A stretch of 51,008 nucleotides of DNA from an uncultured Oscillospiraceae bacterium (GTDB lineage Bacteria; Bacillota; Clostridia; Oscillospirales; Oscillospiraceae): positions 1 to 51,008 of the forward strand of contig CATZRD010000013.1 of assembly GCA_958423465.1 (NCBI GenBank). The letters are read 5' to 3'. How positions within the stretch are numbered: position 1 is the stretch's first letter; every line of letters starts with the position of its first letter. Of the stretch, positions 1-10,934 are shown piece by piece. The position numbers and the translations under genes are program-made. The notes under the pieces were generated by a model, which saw only the letters and a program-made list of their open reading frames with translations, ran no database searches and was not told the DNA's origin.

Positions 1-29
1 TGATGGAGCTGAAAAAGGAGCTGAACTAG
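1..29 (+). CDS. uvrB: UvrB excinuclease subunit, last codons only (partial)
   Basis: The window opens inside a gene whose last visible codons read MELKKELN followed by TAG at 27-29. The identity comes from the longer second copy of the same end at 167-246, which reads AARMLEFEYAAILRDRLMEL before the same ending. That is the C-terminal UVR motif of UvrB, the damage-verification helicase subunit of nucleotide excision repair that contacts UvrC. uvrA lies 3.5 kb downstream on the same strand, which fits. The body of the gene lies outside the window, so only the end can be judged. Confidence 0.75.
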
Positions 30-166
30 ACCTGGCGGCTTCCCCGGCGCTGGCGTGCCGTGCGAGTGTTTCGCGGAGCGAAACCTCGGCGCAAGGGCGA
101 ATTCACCTCGCCCGCGCAGGTAAGATCGCCAACGGGGTCCCCGCAAAGCCCGCTTTGCGGGGGGCG
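30..166 (+). repeat. Four-hairpin element, copy 1 (after uvrB)
   Basis: This segment lies between two copies of the uvrB 3' end. It contains four successive hairpins. HP0 is 45-50 with 55-60. HP1 is GTTTCGC 68-74 with GCGAAAC 78-84 around a GGA loop. HP2 is GGGCGA 95-100 with TCGCCC 108-113 around ATTCACC, extended by GCGC 89-92 with GCGC 114-117. HP3 is a perfect 10-bp stem, 139-148 with 153-162. The same order, loop sequences and linkers (AGTGTTT before HP1, GCGCAA before HP2) recur at 49771-49938 and in part at 17080-17235, with different but still paired stems. No protein-coding content is seen. It is a structured non-coding element of unknown function. Confidence 0.8.
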
Positions 167-246
167 GCCGCCAGGATGCTGGAATTCGAGTACGCGGCCA
201 TTCTGCGGGACCGGCTGATGGAGCTGAAAAAGGAGCTGAACTAGAC
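167..246 (+). repeat. Duplicated 3' end of uvrB
   Basis: This is a second copy of the last codons of uvrB, with stop TAG at 242-244. Positions 216-246 are identical to 1-31, and the copy probably extends left to about 167, where reading in frame gives the UVR motif. The window start hides the rest of the first copy. No separate start codon or ribosome binding site precedes it, so it is taken as a non-coding target duplication, not a gene. Confidence 0.8.
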
Positions 247-314
247 GCTTTCTCCGCCTGCGGGCGGGAAGCGCCGGGAGCCGCCGCTTCCGCGGCGAGA
301 GAAAGGAGATCTCC

Positions 315-1064
315 ATGGATTCAGAGCGCACCCTGACGCAGAAGATCATCCTGATACTGCTCCTTGCCATGGCGGTGATATTTGCCGTCCTCACCGCCGT
401 CAGCCGGAGCAGGCCCGGCGTGGCCTTTCATGACACGCTGCTGCGGATCTCTCAGACGGGGGACCGGACGGTCTATTCCGGCAGCCTCCGGGGCAGCGAG
501 ATCGCTGTCGCCAGCCGCCGGGAGGGGACGGATACGGAGGTGACGCTGTCCGTGGACGGCCGCCTCCGCCACACCTACCGCCTGGAGCGGCTGGAGGGGT
601 CCATCGTCACTGACTACGGCTTCGGCGCCTTGGCCTGGCGGATTCGGATCACGGAGGACGGCGCGGTCACCTTTGAGGGCGGGGTCCTCCCTGACGGGGA
701 CTCCTTTTACCTGGTGGACGAGGACGGCTTCATCTTTACGGGAGCGGCCCTGACCGTGGTGGGCCAGTCGAATCCAGTCGCCAGCGCGCCGAACCTCACC
801 GCCTGGCAGGTGGTCAGCTTTGCCGGCGGGCAGGCCCGGTCTGTCCGGGGCAGCTGGGGCGTCTACGGGGCGGCCCTGCTTCTGTCGGTGATCTGCGCCC
901 TCAACACCGCCTTCCCCAGAGGGATGTTCTACCTCGCCCACATGCTCTCGGTCCGTGACCCGGAGCCTACGGAGTTCTATCTGTCCGTGCAGCGCCTGAG
1001 CTGCGTGGCGCTGACCGTCGTGGCCTTCGCGGCCTATCTCTACGGCCTGCGCCTGATCCAATGA
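315..1064 (+). CDS. Membrane protein of unknown function, 249 aa
   Basis: I do not recognise a named family. The start ATG at 315 has a strong upstream GAGAAAGGAG. The protein has an N-terminal hydrophobic helix (about residues 9-29), an extracytoplasmic-looking beta-rich region of about 150 residues with no cysteines, and two C-terminal hydrophobic helices (about 182-203 and 226-248). It is probably anchored in the cytoplasmic membrane with the central domain outside. It lies just downstream of uvrB and 19 bp before the YbaK gene, so these genes may be cotranscribed. Nothing in the sequence identifies a catalytic site. Confidence 0.8.
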   Translation: MDSERTLTQKIILILLLAMAVIFAVLTAVSRSRPGVAFHDTLLRISQTGDRTVYSGSLRGSEIAVASRREGTDTEVTLSVDGRLRHTYRLERLEGSIVTDYGFGALAWRIRITEDGAVTFEGGVLPDGDSFYLVDEDGFIFTGAALTVVGQSNPVASAPNLTAWQVVSFAGGQARSVRGSWGVYGAALLLSVICALNTAFPRGMFYLAHMLSVRDPEPTEFYLSVQRLSCVALTVVAFAAYLYGLRLIQ

Positions 1065-1083
1065 GCGCGAAGGAGGATGCCAC

Positions 1084-1572
1084 ATGTCCGGCAGGAAAGA
1101 GGAAAAGACCAACGTCATGCGGGCGCTGGAACAGAAGAAGGTCCCGTATACCGCCTATACCTACCCCCACGACGGGGAGACCGCTCCGGACGGCGGGTCG
1201 GTGGCGGCCATGCTGGGCCGGGACCCGGCGGCGGTGTTCAAGACCCTGGTGACCCGGGGGGCCTCCGGGGCCTGCTATGTGTTCGATATTCCGGTGATGG
1301 AGACCCTGGACCTGAAAAAGGCGGCCAGGGCGGTAGGGGAGAAGTCCGTGGCGATGCTGCCCAGCAAGGAGCTGCTGCCTCTCACCGGCTACGTCCACGG
1401 GGGCTGCTCCCCGGTGGGCATGAAGAAGCTGTTTCCTACGGTGTTCCATGAGAGCTGTCTGGAACAGGATACCATCTGCGTCTCCGCGGGGAAGATCGGA
1501 TATCAGGTGGCGGTGCGGCCGGAGGACCTGATCGGTCTGGTGCGGGGGACCACCGCCGACGTGGTGGTATAG
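1084..1572 (+). CDS. ybaK: YbaK/EbsC-type Cys-tRNA(Pro) deacylase
   Basis: This is a 162-residue protein of the YbaK/ProX trans-editing family, the usual length. The family hydrolyses Cys-tRNA(Pro) that arises when prolyl-tRNA synthetase mischarges cysteine. The fold is seen in the order: N-terminal helix starting TNVMRALEQKKVPY, the FKTLVT strand carrying the conserved lysine, the DLKKAARAVGEKSV helix, the GGCSPVGMKK loop and the ISAGK-like VSAGKIGYQV strand near the C-terminus. The ATG at 1084 follows AAGGAGGAT at good spacing. Family assignment is firm. Substrate preference is inferred, since related proteins edit Ala-tRNA(Pro). Confidence 0.9.
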   Translation: MSGRKEEKTNVMRALEQKKVPYTAYTYPHDGETAPDGGSVAAMLGRDPAAVFKTLVTRGASGACYVFDIPVMETLDLKKAARAVGEKSVAMLPSKELLPLTGYVHGGCSPVGMKKLFPTVFHESCLEQDTICVSAGKIGYQVAVRPEDLIGLVRGTTADVVV

Positions 1573-2085
1573 GGGGGAACATGAGCGGGGGCTGCGCGCC
1601 CCCGGACCCCGCGGTCGCTTTTTGCTCGCACAAAAAGGAACCAAAAATGCGCCAAGACCTACGGTCTTGGAACCCCTTTATATCGGTAGATTGTACGGGT
1701 GAAGAGTTTGTAATGCCACTGAACGACCGGTCCTACGGGGTTCTGATCTATGGAACAATTTGGTCCAACTTCGGCTGTCGCCCTTTTGAAGGGATAGAGT
1801 CATCTATTGGAGCGTATCGAAGGAATTGCCCTTTTGAACGGTTCGCACCGCAGGGCAGAGAGGTCGGGTAGACGAAGAAAGTCCTCATTGACACAGGCGC
1901 GAGGAACGGTAGAGCACAAATCTTTGCCGTCGCGTCAACAAATCGGCGTGGGGGCCCTCAGGGGCGGCGAAGCCCCCTGAGCGCCCCTTTGGATACTTTC
2001 CCGGCGAGGGGAAAGTATCCCGGGAGTACCCCCGCCCCGAAGGGGCGGAAGCATCCCCCCGCCGGGGGGGAAAACAAAAGAGGAG
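1573..2085 (+). repeat. Family-2 interspersed repeat, copy A (whole intergenic region)
   Basis: The gap between ybaK and the M28 gene is filled by a repeat also present, inverted, upstream of mutS (21484-21784 is the reverse complement of about 1648-1945) and in parts near 46.8 and 47.7 kb. Visible hairpins include a GC-rich one at about 1587-1604, TTTTTG with CAAAAA (about 1619-1636), CCAAGACC with GGTCTTGG (about 1652-1670), and TACTTTCCC with GGGAAAGTA near 1994-2017. An open reading frame crosses it, but the frame is not kept between copies. A CCGCCCC-GAA-GGGGCGG hairpin near 2032-2048 recurs in front of lepA. Confidence 0.75.
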
Positions 2086-2091
2086 GCAGCC

Positions 2092-3060
2092 ATGACAGAA
2101 CAGTCAAACACCATTCTGCGGGACTTTCAGATCCGCAAGACCAAAGCCCAGAAGGAGACCTTCCGTGCCTGGCTCTGCGCCGAGCTGGAGAAGGCCGGCT
2201 ACGCCCCCAAGGTGGAGGCGGAGCGGAGCCTGGTCAAAAGCCACAACGTGGTGGCCGGGGACCCGGACAGGGCGGAGGTGATCTTCACCGCCCACTACGA
2301 CACCTGCGCGGTGCTGCCCTTCCCCAACTTCATCACACCCCGGAATTTCCTGTTCTACCTGCTCTACCAGATTCTGATTCTGGCGGCCATGATGGTCGTG
2401 ATCATTGCCGCGGTGGTGGTCCTGCTGCTGGCGGGGGACCGGATCTTCGACGACCCGGCCATCAGCTCCGCGGTCACCGGCGTGGTGATGTACGGCCTGC
2501 TGCTCTTCTTCGTATTCTGGATGCTGGGGGCCGGCAGGGCCAACCGGCACACCGCCAACGACAACACCAGCGGGGTGCTGACGTTGCTGGAGAGCGCTCT
2601 GGCCCTGCCGCCGGAGGACCGGGACAAGGTGTGCTTCGTATTTTTCGACAACGAGGAGAAGGGCCTTTTCGGCTCCTCCGCCTTCGCCCGGCGGCACAAG
2701 GCCGCCCGGAAGGAAACGCTGGTGGTCAACTTCGACTGCGTTTCCGACGGGGACTACCTCCAGCTCTACCCCTCCAAGGCGGTGAAGCGGGACCCGGCGG
2801 CTATGGAGGCCCTGGAGCGGGCCTTTCAGGGCCGGGGGGAGAAGGAGACGGAGGTCTACCGGGGCTTCGCCTTCTACCCCTCGGATCAGGCCCAGTTCAA
2901 AAAGGGCGTGGGGGTCTGCGCCCTGAAGAAAAAGCCCCTTCTGGGGTACTATATGGATCGAATCCATACCGGCCGGGACACGGTGCTGGAGGAGGAGAAC
3001 ATCGCCCTGCTTCGTGACGGCGCCCTGCGCCTGGCGAAGAACGTGAAAGGAGAACGGTGA
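2092..3060 (+). CDS. M28-family zinc metallopeptidase with two membrane helices
   Basis: This is a 322-residue di-zinc aminopeptidase-like protein of the M28 family. The expected ligands are visible: His68 in AHYDT, the bridging Asp157 in ANDNTSG, the Glu188/Glu189 pair in DNEEKG, and His292 in RIHTGRDT. Between the first two motifs lies an insertion of two hydrophobic helices (about 88-114 and 126-145). The catalytic domain is therefore tethered to the membrane with both halves of the active site on the same side. The ATG at 2092 follows AGAGGAGGCAGCC. The next gene starts 1 bp after its stop, which suggests one operon. The substrate is unknown, and the absence of a signal peptide leaves the sidedness unclear. 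Confidence 0.85.
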   Translation: MTEQSNTILRDFQIRKTKAQKETFRAWLCAELEKAGYAPKVEAERSLVKSHNVVAGDPDRAEVIFTAHYDTCAVLPFPNFITPRNFLFYLLYQILILAAMMVVIIAAVVVLLLAGDRIFDDPAISSAVTGVVMYGLLLFFVFWMLGAGRANRHTANDNTSGVLTLLESALALPPEDRDKVCFVFFDNEEKGLFGSSAFARRHKAARKETLVVNFDCVSDGDYLQLYPSKAVKRDPAAMEALERAFQGRGEKETEVYRGFAFYPSDQAQFKKGVGVCALKKKPLLGYYMDRIHTGRDTVLEEENIALLRDGALRLAKNVKGER

Positions 3061-3061
3061 T

Positions 3062-3463
3062 ATGGCCTACGACTGGCTGGAGAGCTGGCTCATGAGCCGG
3101 CCCGGGGCGGAGCACGACTATAAGGCGGAGTGGGGCTGGGACCGCTACATGGTCCGGGGCAAGCTCTTCGCCGCGATCTGCTCCCCCAGCGGGATGACGG
3201 ATACCCGCTACAACGGACACACGCTGGTGAATCTGAAATGCGACCCCCGGCTGGGGGAGCTGCTGCGGGAGCGGTACCCGGAGGTGCTGCCCGGCTTCTA
3301 CTGCGACAAGCGGACCTGGATCGCCGTGCTGCTGGACGGTGATCTGCCCGACGACGTGCTGCGGGACCTGTGCGGCCGGTCCTACGCCCTCATCGTGGAG
3401 AAGCTGCCCAAATACGTCCAGCGGGAACTGGCGGCGGCGCTTCCGCCGGAAGGGCATAGCTGA
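3062..3463 (+). CDS. MmcQ/YjbR family protein
   Basis: This is a 133-residue protein of the MmcQ/YjbR (CyaY-like fold) family, near the normal length. Diagnostic stretches are KAEWGWDRYMVRGKLFAAI near the N-terminus, NLKCDPRLGELLRERYPEV in the middle, TWIAVLLDGDLPDDVLRDL and the SYALIVEKL C-terminal helix. Members have been proposed to bind DNA, but their role is not established. The ATG at 3062 lies 1 bp after the stop of the M28 gene, so the two are very likely translationally coupled. It ends 74 bp before uvrA. Confidence 0.85.
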   Translation: MAYDWLESWLMSRPGAEHDYKAEWGWDRYMVRGKLFAAICSPSGMTDTRYNGHTLVNLKCDPRLGELLRERYPEVLPGFYCDKRTWIAVLLDGDLPDDVLRDLCGRSYALIVEKLPKYVQRELAAALPPEGHS

Positions 3464-3537
3464 CATAACAATTTTCCGCGGCGCTGGCGGCGGCGCGGGC
3501 ACGTTCCGATTTCAACGCGACAGGAGAAATACGACCG

Positions 3538-6366
<2,829 letters not shown>

Positions 6367-6397
6367 CACCTGACTGTCAACAGCAAAGGAAACTGCG

Positions 6398-6880
6398 ATG
6401 GATCTGATGACTTGGCTCAATACCACTCCGGCGGGGGAGTTCTGCCTCACCGCCCTGGTCTCCATGCTCCCGGTGGTGGAGTTGCGGGGCGGAATCCCCT
6501 TCGGCATCAGCGCGGGACTGTCTCCGGCTCTGGCGGTGGCGGCCTCCGTGCTGGGGAATATCATCCCCGTGCCCTTCCTGATCTTATTCACCCGCCGGGT
6601 GTTCGCCTGGCTGCGGCGGCACATCCCGGCCCTGGAGGGGTTCCTCTCCCGGCTGGAGCGGCGGGCGGAATCCAAAAAGGAGCTGGTCCTGAAGTACAAA
6701 TTCTGGGGCCTGCTGATTCTGGTGGCCGTCCCTCTGCCGGGGACCGGGGCCTGGACCGGGTCGCTGGTGGCCGCCGTCATGGACCTGCGGCTGAAAAACG
6801 CCATGCCCGCCATTGCCGGCGGCGTGCTCATCGCCGCCGCCATCGTCACCGCCATCACCCTAGGGCTGTTCAGCCTGTAA
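6398..6880 (+). CDS. Small multi-drug export-type membrane protein (COG2426-like)
   Basis: This is a 160-residue integral membrane protein with the signature of the small multi-drug export family (PF06695). Recognisable parts are MLPVVELRGGIPFGI after the first helix, the hydrophobic segment AVAASVLGNIIPVPFLILF, the basic loop with RLERRAESKKELVLKYKFWGLL, and the PLPGTGAWTGSLVAAVMDL turn. About four membrane spans are predicted by eye. Despite the name, transport of drugs is not well established for the family. The ATG at 6398 has AAAGGA upstream and lies 31 bp after uvrA. Confidence 0.85.
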   Translation: MDLMTWLNTTPAGEFCLTALVSMLPVVELRGGIPFGISAGLSPALAVAASVLGNIIPVPFLILFTRRVFAWLRRHIPALEGFLSRLERRAESKKELVLKYKFWGLLILVAVPLPGTGAWTGSLVAAVMDLRLKNAMPAIAGGVLIAAAIVTAITLGLFSL

Positions 6881-6980
6881 GGGAAAGGCCGGCGGGCGGC
6901 TGTCAAATCCCGCCGCCGCCGCATAGACTGGCATAAGCGAAACAGCCGGGCCGCCGGGCCCGGCGGAACGGAGGAAGCTT

Positions 6981-7316
6981 ATGCGGCTATGGCAGGATGG
7001 CCTGGTGGCGGCGCTGGCGGCGGTGGGCCTGGCCTCGATCTTCTGGACGGTGGTGCGGACCATCCTCTTCGCGCCGCCGCCCCAGCGGTGGAGGACGGCG
7101 GCGCTCATCTCCGCCCAGGGGGACGGGGCGTATCTGGAGGACCAGGTCCGCACCCTGGAGCGGCTGGGACGGGACCGGGGCGTATTCGGCCGGGTCCTGA
7201 TCGTGGACTGCGGCCTCACGGAGGAGGGGCGCAGGCTGGCCCGGCTGCTGGCCCGGGAGGACCGGGGCGTGGGCCTCTGCGGCCCGGACGAGGTGGAGCG
7301 GTATCTGATACAGTAG
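6981..7316 (+). CDS. Hypothetical protein with one membrane helix, 111 aa
   Basis: Not recognised. The protein starts with a hydrophobic helix (about residues 8-30) and continues as a soluble alpha/beta stretch that includes FGRVLIVDCGLTEEGRRLA, which superficially resembles the first strand and DxG turn of a glycosyltransferase fold but is too short to be one. The start ATG at 6981 follows CGGAGGAAGCTT. Upstream (about 6902-6936) is a GTCAAAT...GCATAGACT arrangement that could be a weak sporulation-sigma promoter; this is speculative. It precedes recD2 by 44 bp and is probably cotranscribed with it. Confidence 0.65.
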   Translation: MRLWQDGLVAALAAVGLASIFWTVVRTILFAPPPQRWRTAALISAQGDGAYLEDQVRTLERLGRDRGVFGRVLIVDCGLTEEGRRLARLLAREDRGVGLCGPDEVERYLIQ

Positions 7317-7360
7317 AAAAAACGCCGTCCGGCGCTGCCGGCGGCGAAGGAGGGCGGACC

Positions 7361-9583
7361 ATGGGCGGCACGGCCACCATCGACGGCACCATACTGAATT
7401 TGATTTTCCAGAACGAGGAGAACGGCTATACCGTGCTGCGGCTGGTCACTGCCGACGGGGAGGCGGTGACGGTGGTGGGGGCCATCCCCTGCGCCGCCCC
7501 GGGGGAGGATCTGATCGTCACCGGCCGGTGGGTCAGCCACCCGGTCCACGGCGACCAGTTCCAGGCCCAGCAGGTGGAGCGGCACATGCCCACCACCGAG
7601 GCCGGGATCCTCTCCTACCTGTCCTCCGGCGCGGTGAAGGGCGTGGGCCCCGCCACGGCGGAGAAGCTGGTGGGCCGTTTCGGCGCCGACGCTCTGCGGG
7701 TGCTGGAGGAGGAGCCGGGGGAGCTGACGAAGATCCGGGGCATCACCGCCAAAAAGGCCCGGGAGATCGCCGAGAGCTACCGCTATCAGATCGGGATGCG
7801 GCGGCTCATGGAGTTCCTGTCCGTCAACGATCTGCCCCTGAGCCTGGCCCTGCGGCTGTACCGCCGCTACGGCTCCCAGGCCATGGAGGCGGTGCGGAAC
7901 GACCCCTATCTGCTGGTGGACGAAGTCTACGGAGTGGACTTCTCCGTCATGGACGAGATCGCCCTGTCCATGGGGATCGCCGGGGACAGCCGCCGCCGGG
8001 TGGAGGCCGCGGTCCTGTTCGAGCTGACCTACAACCTGAATAACGGCCACGTCTTTCTGCCCCGAGACAAGCTCATCGCCGCCGCGTGCCAGCTCATCGA
8101 CTGCCCCCCGGACACCGTGGAGATCGCCCTGGACGACCTCATCGGCCGGGGCGCCGTCCGGAGCCAGCGGGTGGCGAAGGTGGACGCCTGCTACCTCCGG
8201 CGGCTCTATGAGGCGGAGACCCACGTGGCGGCCAAGCTGGAGGAGCTGCTGCGGTTCCAGGCGGACCAGGGCAGGGAGGTGGACCGGATCATCGACCAGA
8301 TCCAGACGGAGCAGGGCATCACCTACGCCCCCGCCCAGCGGCGGGCGGTGGAGCTGGCGGCGCGGCAGGGGGTGCTGCTCCTCACCGGCGGCCCCGGCAC
8401 CGGCAAGACCACCTCCGTCCGGGGCATCGTGGCCATGCTGGAGCGCATGGGGCTGAAGCTGCTGCTGCTGGCCCCCACGGGCCGGGCGGCCAAGCGGCTG
8501 GGAGAGCTGTGCGGCCGGGAGGCCCAGACCATCCACCGGTGTCTGGGCATGGTGTGGCAGGAGGACGCCGGGGAGGTGACCTTCCAGAAAAACGAGCAGG
8601 AGCCGCTGGAGGCGGAGGCGGTCATCGTGGACGAGATGAGCATGGTGGACCTGCCCCTTATGAGCGCCCTGCTGGCCGCTCTGCGGCCCGGCTGCCGCCT
8701 GGTGATGGTGGGGGACCCGGACCAGCTCCCCTCCGTGGGACCCGGCAACGTGTTCTCCGATCTGATCCGTTCCGGCCGGATCGAGACGGTGGCCCTTACC
8801 CAGATCTTCCGCCAGGCCCAGCGCAGCGCCATCATCCGGGCCGCCCACGCGGTGAATCAGGGGATTCTGCCGGAGCTGCGCAACGATTCCGGCAGCGATT
8901 TCTTCTTCATGCGCCGCCGGGACCCCCAGGCGGCGGTGGATCTGGTGGTGGAGCTGTGCGGCCGCCGCCTGCCGGAGAATATGGGGGTGGACGCCGGGCA
9001 GATCCAGGTGCTCTGTCCCACCCGGAAGGGGGAGTGGGGCACCTGGCAGCTGAACCGCCGCCTTCAGGCGGCTCTGAATCCCCCCGCCCCCGGCAAGGGG
9101 CAGAAGGTCTGGGGGGATACGGTGTTCCGTCAGGGGGACCGGGTCATGCAGATCCGCAACAACTACGACGTGCTGTGGGTGAAGGACGACGGGACCACCG
9201 GCTCCGGCATCTTCAACGGCGACGTGGGCACGGTGGAGGAGGTGGACCCCGCCGGGGAGCTGCTCACCGTCCGGTTCGACGACCGGGTGGCCACCTATGT
9301 GTCCGATATGCTGGGTGAACTGGAGCTGGCCTACGCCGTGACGGTACATAAGTCCCAGGGCAGCGAGTACCGGGCGGTGGTCCTGGTGGCCCTGCCCGCC
9401 GCCCCGGCCCTGATGGTCCGGGGGGTGCTGTACACCGGCGTCACCCGGGCCAGGGACCTGCTGGTGGTGGTGGGAGACGACGCCGCCCTGGGGCGGATGG
9501 CCGCCAATGACCGGCAGCAGCGGCGGTACTCCGGCCTGCGGTGGCGGCTTCGCCAGCAGGGGGAGGGGACTGGACAAGTTTAA
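7361..9583 (+). CDS. recD2: RecD2-type ATP-dependent DNA helicase
   Basis: This 740-residue protein is a RecD2 helicase, the single-subunit SF1B 5'-to-3' enzyme of bacteria lacking RecBC, linked to repair and replication-fork maintenance. Order of parts: N-terminal OB-like region with TVLRLVTADGEAVTVVG; helix-hairpin-helix repeats containing GVGPATAEKLVGRFG and IRGITAKKAREIAE; Walker A GGPGTGKTT at about residues 343-350; PTGRAAKRL; Walker B region VDEMSMVD; GDPDQLPSVGPGNVF; QIFRQA; and C-terminal motif VHKSQGSEYRAVV. The reading frame is open further upstream, but ATG 7361 has AAGGAGGGCGGACC in front and starts at the conserved region, so it is chosen. Confidence 0.96.
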   Translation: MGGTATIDGTILNLIFQNEENGYTVLRLVTADGEAVTVVGAIPCAAPGEDLIVTGRWVSHPVHGDQFQAQQVERHMPTTEAGILSYLSSGAVKGVGPATAEKLVGRFGADALRVLEEEPGELTKIRGITAKKAREIAESYRYQIGMRRLMEFLSVNDLPLSLALRLYRRYGSQAMEAVRNDPYLLVDEVYGVDFSVMDEIALSMGIAGDSRRRVEAAVLFELTYNLNNGHVFLPRDKLIAAACQLIDCPPDTVEIALDDLIGRGAVRSQRVAKVDACYLRRLYEAETHVAAKLEELLRFQADQGREVDRIIDQIQTEQGITYAPAQRRAVELAARQGVLLLTGGPGTGKTTSVRGIVAMLERMGLKLLLLAPTGRAAKRLGELCGREAQTIHRCLGMVWQEDAGEVTFQKNEQEPLEAEAVIVDEMSMVDLPLMSALLAALRPGCRLVMVGDPDQLPSVGPGNVFSDLIRSGRIETVALTQIFRQAQRSAIIRAAHAVNQGILPELRNDSGSDFFFMRRRDPQAAVDLVVELCGRRLPENMGVDAGQIQVLCPTRKGEWGTWQLNRRLQAALNPPAPGKGQKVWGDTVFRQGDRVMQIRNNYDVLWVKDDGTTGSGIFNGDVGTVEEVDPAGELLTVRFDDRVATYVSDMLGELELAYAVTVHKSQGSEYRAVVLVALPAAPALMVRGVLYTGVTRARDLLVVVGDDAALGRMAANDRQQRRYSGLRWRLRQQGEGTGQV

Positions 9584-9615
9584 CAAATTGTCTGGTTTTA
9601 TTCACACATTCTTCA

Positions 9616-9644
9616 TTGATGTTTTCCAGAAGCTGTGGTATACT
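9616..9644 (+). promoter_or_regulatory. Sigma-A promoter for the CBS gene
   Basis: TTGATG (9616-9621) and TATACT (9639-9644) are separated by 17 bp, about 78 bp upstream of the CBS-domain start codon. The AT-rich block 9585-9640 contrasts with its surroundings. Confidence 0.75.
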
Positions 9645-9721
9645 GGACCTGCGGTGGGAGAGTCCCGCCGGCGCGGCCCCGGGCCGCGCGGATCATCTCA
9701 CGGACAGGAAGGGGAGCTTTC

Positions 9722-10177
9722 ATGAATATTCTGTTCCTGCTGACGCCTAAGGCCATGTGCGCCTACGTGCGGGAGGAGGATACCATTCGACAGGCGCTGG
9801 AGCGGATGGCGGCGTCGGGCTATGCGGCGGTGCCCATTCTGGCAAAGGACGGGACCTACCGGGGGACCCTCACCGAGGGGGACCTTCTGTGGGCCATCAA
9901 GGATCTGTATCTGATGGACATGAAGCAGGCGGAGGGCCACGGCATCATGGAGATCGCCCGCCGCAAGGATAACCAGCCGGTGTCTGTGACCACGGCGGTG
10001 GAGGACCTGTTGGAAAAGGCCGTGGAGCAGAACTTTGTTCCCGTGGTGGACGACCGCAACGCCTTTATTGGCATCGTCACCCGGAAGGCCATTATGCAGT
10101 ACTGCGTCAAGAGCGGGCTGATCGCCCGTCCCGCCCCGTCCCGGACGGAGTTTGCCCACCGCCGGGCCGTTACATAA
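9722..10177 (+). CDS. CBS-domain pair protein
   Basis: This 151-residue protein is made almost only of two CBS motifs. The first runs from about residue 8, with VREEDTIRQALERMAASGYAAVPILAKDGTYRGTLTEGDLLWAI. The second starts near 80, with VTTAVEDLLEKAVEQNFVPVVDDRNAFIGIVTRKAIMQYC. Such pairs bind adenine nucleotides and act as sensors. No partner domain is fused. The ATG at 9722 follows AAGGGGAGCTTTC and a good promoter. It converges on the PII-like/DUF1538 pair across a terminator, so a functional link with that pair is only suggested by position. Confidence 0.88.
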   Translation: MNILFLLTPKAMCAYVREEDTIRQALERMAASGYAAVPILAKDGTYRGTLTEGDLLWAIKDLYLMDMKQAEGHGIMEIARRKDNQPVSVTTAVEDLLEKAVEQNFVPVVDDRNAFIGIVTRKAIMQYCVKSGLIARPAPSRTEFAHRRAVT

Positions 10178-10194
10178 GAAGAGAAAGATAAAGA

Positions 10195-10226
10195 GGAGAG
10201 GAGCCGGCCGGCTCCTCTCCCTTTTT
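10195..10226 (+). terminator. Intrinsic terminator after the CBS gene
   Basis: A perfect GC-rich inverted repeat (GGAGAGGAGCC with GGCTCCTCTCC) is followed by CTTTTTG. It separates the plus-strand CBS gene from the convergent minus-strand PII-like gene. Confidence 0.85.
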
Positions 10227-10256
10227 GCCTTTTGCCCGGGATAGGGAACGACCCCC

Positions 10257-10934
10257 TTATCCCAGATGCACCAGCTGGTCGATGCCCAGGGCGCAGATCA
10301 GGGCGCCCGCCTCGGTCTGGAGGCCGTGCTGGCGGTTGACGGCCTCCAGCACGCCGTTGCGCTTTTCCCGGGGCACCACGATGGCCAGGATCTCCTTTTC
10401 CTCCTGACGGCTGAGACGCTGGAGGCCGGCGAAGTCCTCGCCGCCTACCCAGCGGCCCCGGACGATGGTGCCGCCCCGGGCGCCGGCTTTTTTGGCGGTG
10501 TCCATCACCGCGTCGGTGAAGCCCTGGTTCACCGTCACAAGGATTAGGCTGCTCTTTTGGGTTTGCTCCATGGGTCCCACCTCTTTCTCCGTTTTGGTTT
10601 GGGCGGCGATCACCGCCGCCGCCAGATTGCTGACCGCCTCCAGGGACAGGGTGAAGGCAATGCCCCGGCCGGGGACCTGGCCCCGCAGCTCGTCGTCCAG
10701 GGCCGCCAGCAGGCCCCTGGCCGTGGAGGCGGGGGCCAGGCTGAGGACGATGTCCTTCTCCGAGCTGCCGATGCCCAGAATGTCCAGGATCTCGGAGGTG
10801 GCGGTGCCGGAGCCCTCGCACCGGATATGGGTGAACACCTGGCGGGTGCGGTAGAGCTTGATGAGCTTGCCGCCCCGGCCCCGCTCGATGATGCTGACGA
10901 TGAGCAGCAGCCGCTCCGGACGCTGATTTTTCAC
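10257..10934 (-). CDS. Double PII-like regulatory protein
   Basis: This 225-residue protein contains two ferredoxin-like PII-type units joined head to tail. The first (about 5-105) contains LLLIVSIIERGRGGKLIKLY and a central GSGTATSEILDILGIG loop. The second (about 125-222) contains LILVTVNQGFTDAVMDTAKKAGARGGTIVRGR, EDFAGLQ and EKEILAIVVPREKRNGVLEAVN, a good match to the PII core after the T-loop. PII proteins bind ATP/ADP and control partner transporters or enzymes. Its ATG overlaps the stop of the DUF1538 gene by 4 bp, so it is translated right after that membrane protein, which is its likely target. The first half is the more diverged. Confidence 0.8.
   Translation of the reverse strand: MKNQRPERLLLIVSIIERGRGGKLIKLYRTRQVFTHIRCEGSGTATSEILDILGIGSSEKDIVLSLAPASTARGLLAALDDELRGQVPGRGIAFTLSLEAVSNLAAAVIAAQTKTEKEVGPMEQTQKSSLILVTVNQGFTDAVMDTAKKAGARGGTIVRGRWVGGEDFAGLQRLSRQEEKEILAIVVPREKRNGVLEAVNRQHGLQTEAGALICALGIDQLVHLG

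Noticed and set aside
167..244. uvrB-like fragment as a separate gene
   Set aside because: No start signal and identical to the gene end upstream; taken as the flanking duplication of the four-hairpin element.
1581..1871. Open frame within family-2 copy A (similar frames exist in copies B, C and D)
   Set aside because: The frames are not kept between copies, read through hairpins, and lack convincing ribosome-binding sites; the repeat is better explained as non-coding.
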